From: Pseudoalteromonas haloplanktis ATCC 14393
Lineage (GTDB): Bacteria; Pseudomonadota; Gammaproteobacteria; Enterobacterales; Alteromonadaceae
Length of the DNA: 64,000 nucleotides
Reading direction: 5' to 3'
Assembly (NCBI RefSeq): GCF_000238355.1
Contig: NZ_AHCA01000001.1
Span: forward strand, 62,001 to 126,000
The translations under genes and the position numbers were made by a program. The notes under the pieces are model-generated. The model searched no databases and was not told the origin of the DNA. It saw nothing but the letters and a program-made list of their open reading frames with translations. This document shows positions 61,354 through 64,000 of this stretch, in pieces (within the stretch, counting starts at the first letter, position 1; each line of letters begins with the position of its first letter).

Positions 61354-61419
61354 TGTAGGTCGTCATTTATGGCGACAATGTCTAATGTTGAAAATTGACG
61401 CGCTAAAGCACGACCTACT
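61354..61419. repeat. 66-bp double-REP (BIME-like) element, copy 3
   Basis: Third copy, with TGTAGGTCGT at the left and ACGACCTACT at the right; abuts array E. Confidence 0.85.
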
Positions 61420-61422
61420 TTC

Positions 61423-61479
61423 GAGGTACGGGCTTCGGCAATAACCCTAGCACCTAGTCACTTCCCTAGAGCCTAGCAC
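61423..61479. repeat. heptad-phased array F (one slip)
   Basis: GAGGTAC, GGGCTTC, then an 8-nt unit (GGCAATAA), then CCCTAGC, ACCTAGT, CACTTCC, CTAGAGC, CTAGCAC. The single extra base is the only phase break among the seven arrays. Confidence 0.6.
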
Positions 61480-61491
61480 CTTTTATATACC

Positions 61492-61514
61492 GTAGGCGTT
61501 AAGCTTGCTGACGC
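61492..61514 (+). repeat. GTAG-headed REP, type 2, copy 2
   Basis: Same 23-bp sequence as 58981-59003. Confidence 0.75.
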
Positions 61515-61535
61515 AAAAAGCGCAGCTTTTATATT

Positions 61536-61560
61536 GTAGGCGGGAGTTTACCTCGCGCTC
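61536..61560 (+). repeat. GTAG-headed REP, type 3, copy 1
   Basis: GTAG followed by GCGGGAG / CTCGCGC with one mismatch around TTTAC. A second copy with changes lies at 62698-62722. Confidence 0.65.
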
Positions 61561-61586
61561 TGGTTTTTAGTTGCAGATTTTGAGGG

Positions 61587-61610
61587 TGTCGCGTTGGCGA
61601 CGGCAACCAA
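61587..61610 (+). repeat. 24-bp repeat with GTCGC / GCGAC hairpin, copy 1
   Basis: Starts TGTCGCGTTGGCGACGGCAA and ends CCAA; identical at 62748-62771. Each copy follows a type 3 REP by about 25-30 bp. Confidence 0.7.
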
Positions 61611-61717
61611 GGGGCGCTCTTTACTAATTTAAAGCGCCTAATAAGCTCTTTGAAAACTCGGCGCACTAAGTGTTTTACAAGCTCTGAGCGTGCAACTTGC
61701 TGTCATGCAAACCACGT

Positions 61718-62428
61718 TTAATCTTTAAACCAACGATAAAAACCAAACACAGCCAAAAATGCAACACAACCAACAATCACAAGTTGCCATATTTTATAGT
61801 TATGAGTTTTCTCTTGCTCAGGAGCGTGCGCAGTCAAACGGGTGTCTACTTTTGACACAGGGGTTAATGTCATAGAATGAGTAAGCAGCTTCGCTGGATT
61901 AGCATCCGCCTGAGGCATCACTACCTTAACGGGTTCAACATGCGTGCTTACTTTGTTTTGCGCATGCCACTGGTCTTCAAATTTAGTACGCTGCTCAGCT
62001 CGGTTTTCACTGCACCAAACAAAGTCAGTTTGTTGCAATTCATTAGCACGACAACGCTGAGGGTATTGGTAAAAATTGCTCCAGGCGAGCCGTTTCCGAT
62101 CACTGTCATATGTTTTACTATAGACCGTTGAATCATGTACTTTTTTATTTAATAAATCATTTGCTGATGAATGAGAATAGCGAGGTGATGCAGAACTACT
62201 CCCTCGGCGCTTCGGGTTTTTACAATAACGCCCTAATTCTTTAAAGAGCTCAGTGGCACGCTGGCGTAACCGCTCACCTTCTCTTGCGCTATAGCTTGAT
62301 CTCATTCTGTCACGAATATTTTCTCGCTCAGCCTCAATACGCTCACATTGTGCTTGTGAATATTGCTCTGCGGCCAATACGTCACAGCTCAGAATCCAGC
62401 AGATAGCCAATAAAATCCTTTTAATCAT
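61718..62428 (-). CDS. hypothetical exported protein with C-terminal membrane anchor
   Basis: A 236-residue protein with signal peptide MIKRILLAICWILSCDVLAAEQ and a C-terminal hydrophobic segment (IWQLVIVGCVAFLAVFGFYRWF) followed by KD, so it would be anchored in the inner membrane with the body in the periplasm. Residues 25-65 form a charged helix (AQCERIEAERENIRDRMRSSYSAREGERLRQRATELFKEL) followed by YCKNPKRRGSSSAS. Cys residues in RCRANELQ and VWCSENR may form a disulfide. The R/E-rich helix ending before C-K-N resembles periplasmic proteins of unknown function in gammaproteobacteria. Isolated between two repeat islands. Confidence 0.65.
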   Translation of the reverse strand: MIKRILLAICWILSCDVLAAEQYSQAQCERIEAERENIRDRMRSSYSAREGERLRQRATELFKELGRYCKNPKRRGSSSASPRYSHSSANDLLNKKVHDSTVYSKTYDSDRKRLAWSNFYQYPQRCRANELQQTDFVWCSENRAEQRTKFEDQWHAQNKVSTHVEPVKVVMPQADANPAKLLTHSMTLTPVSKVDTRLTAHAPEQEKTHNYKIWQLVIVGCVAFLAVFGFYRWFKD

Positions 62429-62587
62429 GTTTGCATCACTGTTGTTAAATTAGGGTTAGCGTACCATTTTTTATACTAACGGCAAGGTTTTCAATCAAAG
62501 AAGCCGATGCTTATTATTTGCCTCATGCAATGAAGCGAATAATAGCTTTAATTGCCTCATTTTGGACTTTGCGAGTTTGCGTATATC

Positions 62588-62643
62588 AAGCTGCGGGCTA
62601 CTGATTAACCCTAGCTCCTAGTCACTTCCCTAGAGCCTAGCAC
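62588..62643. repeat. heptad-phased array G (8 units)
   Basis: Units in phase: AAGCTGC, GGGCTAC, TGATTAA, CCCTAGC, TCCTAGT, CACTTCC, CTAGAGC, CTAGCAC. Confidence 0.7.
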
Positions 62644-62653
62644 CTTTACCACA

Positions 62654-62676
62654 GTAGGCGTTAAGCTTGCTGACGC
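62654..62676 (+). repeat. GTAG-headed REP, type 2, copy 3
   Basis: Identical to 58981-59003 and 61492-61514. Confidence 0.75.
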
Positions 62677-62697
62677 GAAAAGCGTAGCTTTTAAATT

Positions 62698-62722
62698 GTA
62701 GCCAGGAGTTTATCTCGCGCTC
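62698..62722 (+). repeat. GTAG-headed REP, type 3, copy 2
   Basis: GTAGCCAGGAGTTTATCTCG and following; differs from copy 1 at a few positions, partly in the stem. Confidence 0.6.
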
Positions 62723-62747
62723 TATTTTAAATTCCAATTTCTAGATA

Positions 62748-62771
62748 TGTCGCGTTGGCGACGGCAACCAA
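62748..62771 (+). repeat. 24-bp repeat with GTCGC / GCGAC hairpin, copy 2
   Basis: Identical to 61587-61610; overlaps the left arm of a 12-bp perfect hairpin (CCAAAGAGAAGT / ACTTCTCTTTGG, 62768-62799). Confidence 0.7.
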
Positions 62772-62811
62772 AGAGAAGTAACCGCCGACTTCTCTTTGGA
62801 ATCTCTCGGCG

Positions 62812-62958
62812 CCCCGAGCATTTTGCTACTTCCTCAAAGCCCAAATTGATATGAACGTAAACGCCGTGTAAGGCACATCCTTGTGCCAGTCACGGCTCTG
62901 ATTGCATCCATGCAATCAATTACTCATCAATTGAGGTTTTTCGGGCAAAATGACGGGG
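62812..62958. mobile_element. 147-bp foldback (MITE-like) element
   Basis: Ends are inverted: CCCCG-AG-CATTTTGC at the left and GCAAAATG-A-CGGGG at the right; a second inverted pair CCTCAA / TTGAGG lies inside. The centre folds as nested hairpins: GCCGTG...CACGGC around GGCACA-TCCT-TGTGCC (62863-62896), then GATTGCAT-CC-ATGCAATC (62900-62917). No coding capacity. It lies 100 bp upstream of the PLD-domain gene. Confidence 0.6.
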
Positions 62959-63057
62959 AAATTATCTTCGCAGCTGCCTTCAATTCAACAGTAACTTAAT
63001 GCTTGTTTACATTGCATTTTTTAGTAAACTGAATGCTCGCAAACAGGGAGCGATTTA

Positions 63058-64000
63058 ATGCAGCAAATTGGTATTTACGAGCAGTTAATTACACAAGTAA
63101 TCAAGCAGAACTTAAATCGTGATCAATTTTATGTCGGTGAGCGTCAACTAGAATCGGCTGAGGCTGCAACGTGGCTTTCGCGCTTTTTAGGTAAGCTGGT
63201 TGAACATGCAATTGATGCAATCCCTAATTCAGACGAGCGTTTGCAAGAGCAAATTAACCTCGCAAACAACCTTGTACTGTGGCTTAAAGATCATATTCGC
63301 GATGACGAGCTGATCAACGAAAACCTCATCGATAGCCAAGGGCGTATTCTCACCGCGTTGTTTAATACCCAAAACCCTATTGCGGCAAACCTTAAAGATT
63401 ACTCCAAAGATATATTCCCGCTAACAGGACTTACCCAAAGTGAATTATTTAGCGGCGCGAATGCGGGCATATCGCTCGAAACTGAGCTAAAGCGCGAGAT
63501 TAAATCGGCTGATACAATTTACTGGCTTGTCTCATTTATAAAATGGACAGGGCTACGCATATTTAAAAATGAGCTTGAAGCCTTTACTAAAAGCGGTAAT
63601 AAACTCAAAGTGATTACTACCTCGTACATGGGCGCAACGGATGCGAAAGCCGTGGAGTTTTTAGCAAGCCTACCAAATACAGAAGTAAAGCTAAGCTACA
63701 ATAATCAGCAAGAGCGCTTACACGCAAAGTCATACTTGTTTATGCGTAATACGGGGTTTCATACTGGTTATATTGGCTCGTCTAATTTATCGCATTCGGC
63801 GCTTACCAGTGGCCTTGAGTGGAATTTAAAAATTACCGCACAAGAGATCCCGCATATTATAGCCAAAACCAAAAGCACTTTTGAAACCTACTGGGAATCA
63901 AAAGACTTCGAGCTGTTTACAGGCGCAATTGAGTGTAAAGAAAAGCTCATAAATTCACTTAACGAGCAACGCGGTAACGGCCAAGCAAGTAACCAGTTTT
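63058..64000 (+). CDS. PLD-domain protein, probable N-terminal part of a PLD-helicase (DUF3427-type), truncated by window end
   Basis: ATG at 63058 with GGGAG 8 nt upstream; the frame is open to the last base (314 codons). N-terminus MQQIGIYEQLITQVIKQNLN, then a regulatory-looking helical part (ATWLSRFLGKLVEHAIDAIPNSDERLQEQINLANNLVLWL) and a phospholipase-D-type half-site: IYWLVSFIKWTGLRIFKNEL, LKVITTSYMGATDAKAVEFL, RLHAKSYLFMR with H-x-K, and GYIGSSNLSHSAL. This order is that of the large DEAD-helicase proteins with N-terminal PLDc and C-terminal DUF3427, which I expect but cannot see. Such proteins are often found in defence or mobile regions. Upstream is a repeat island. Confidence 0.75.
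   Translation, partial: MQQIGIYEQLITQVIKQNLNRDQFYVGERQLESAEAATWLSRFLGKLVEHAIDAIPNSDERLQEQINLANNLVLWLKDHIRDDELINENLIDSQGRILTALFNTQNPIAANLKDYSKDIFPLTGLTQSELFSGANAGISLETELKREIKSADTIYWLVSFIKWTGLRIFKNELEAFTKSGNKLKVITTSYMGATDAKAVEFLASLPNTEVKLSYNNQQERLHAKSYLFMRNTGFHTGYIGSSNLSHSALTSGLEWNLKITAQEIPHIIAKTKSTFETYWESKDFELFTGAIECKEKLINSLNEQRGNGQASNQF

Overview
The window looks like chromosomal DNA of a marine gammaproteobacterium, most likely Pseudoalteromonas or a close Alteromonadales relative. The reasons are the AT-rich composition, three large TonB-dependent receptors, a chiA / AA10 LPMO / GH18 chitinase cluster, and many small proteins typical of that group (UPF0149, DUF4202, DUF3649-PepSY-DUF3325, Blc, YaiI). 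This assignment rests on recognised families, not on a database search. No rRNA, tRNA or CRISPR array was recognised.

Layout. 1-3.1 kb: small housekeeping or unknown genes (VOC fragment, zinc-ribbon protein, DUF4202, thioredoxin-fold protein). 3.1-11.6 kb: anmK, a TonB receptor, a DigH/YddW-like GHL10 lipoprotein and a second TonB receptor, possibly a peptidoglycan-fragment locus. 12-15.4 kb: SMP-30-like protein, CurA-like reductase, GST. 15.4-19.6 kb: a short KdpD-like sensor and KdpE-like regulator facing a ktrAB-type potassium uptake pair across an intergenic region with an 11-bp tandem repeat. 19.7-25.3 kb: YkgJ, RecQ-like helicase, an unknown secreted protein, NDH-2. 25.3-29.3 kb: accessory DNA with a REP-associated tyrosine transposase between inverted repeat arrays, a DUF2235 hydrolase, and a solute-binding-protein pseudogene carrying frameshifts and a MITE-like insertion. 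29.4-40.2 kb: chitin utilisation (two multimodular GH18 chitinases, an LPMO, a TonB receptor) with arfA inside it. 40.5-52.3 kb: UPF0149, an orphan kinase / degenerate HD-GYP regulator pair, hemH, arfB, a large SNF2 helicase, PhyH-UDG-VOC genes. 52.4-58.5 kb: a putatively Fur-controlled membrane operon, blc, yaiI, a CheY-like protein, and a BamA/TamA-like outer-membrane protein. 58.6-63 kb: hipBA and one unknown gene embedded in repeat islands. The end of the window cuts a PLD-domain protein.

How the genes work together. The chitinases and LPMO (all secreted, all with paired KWWTQ-type chitin-binding modules) would attack crystalline chitin, and the neighbouring TonB receptor could import the products. 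The KdpDE-like pair probably regulates KtrAB. ArfA and ArfB are two independent backups for tmRNA ribosome rescue.

The most unusual content is the non-coding mosaic around hipBA. Seven arrays are built of 7-nt units kept strictly in phase (one has a single-nt slip). Two of them end exactly where a 66-bp double-REP element begins. The two halves of that 66-bp element are GTAG-headed hairpins whose stems differ by compensatory changes. Other GTAG-headed hairpins and a 147-bp foldback element complete the islands. The hipBA upstream region itself carries TTTACTT operator-like cores at exact 50-bp spacing.
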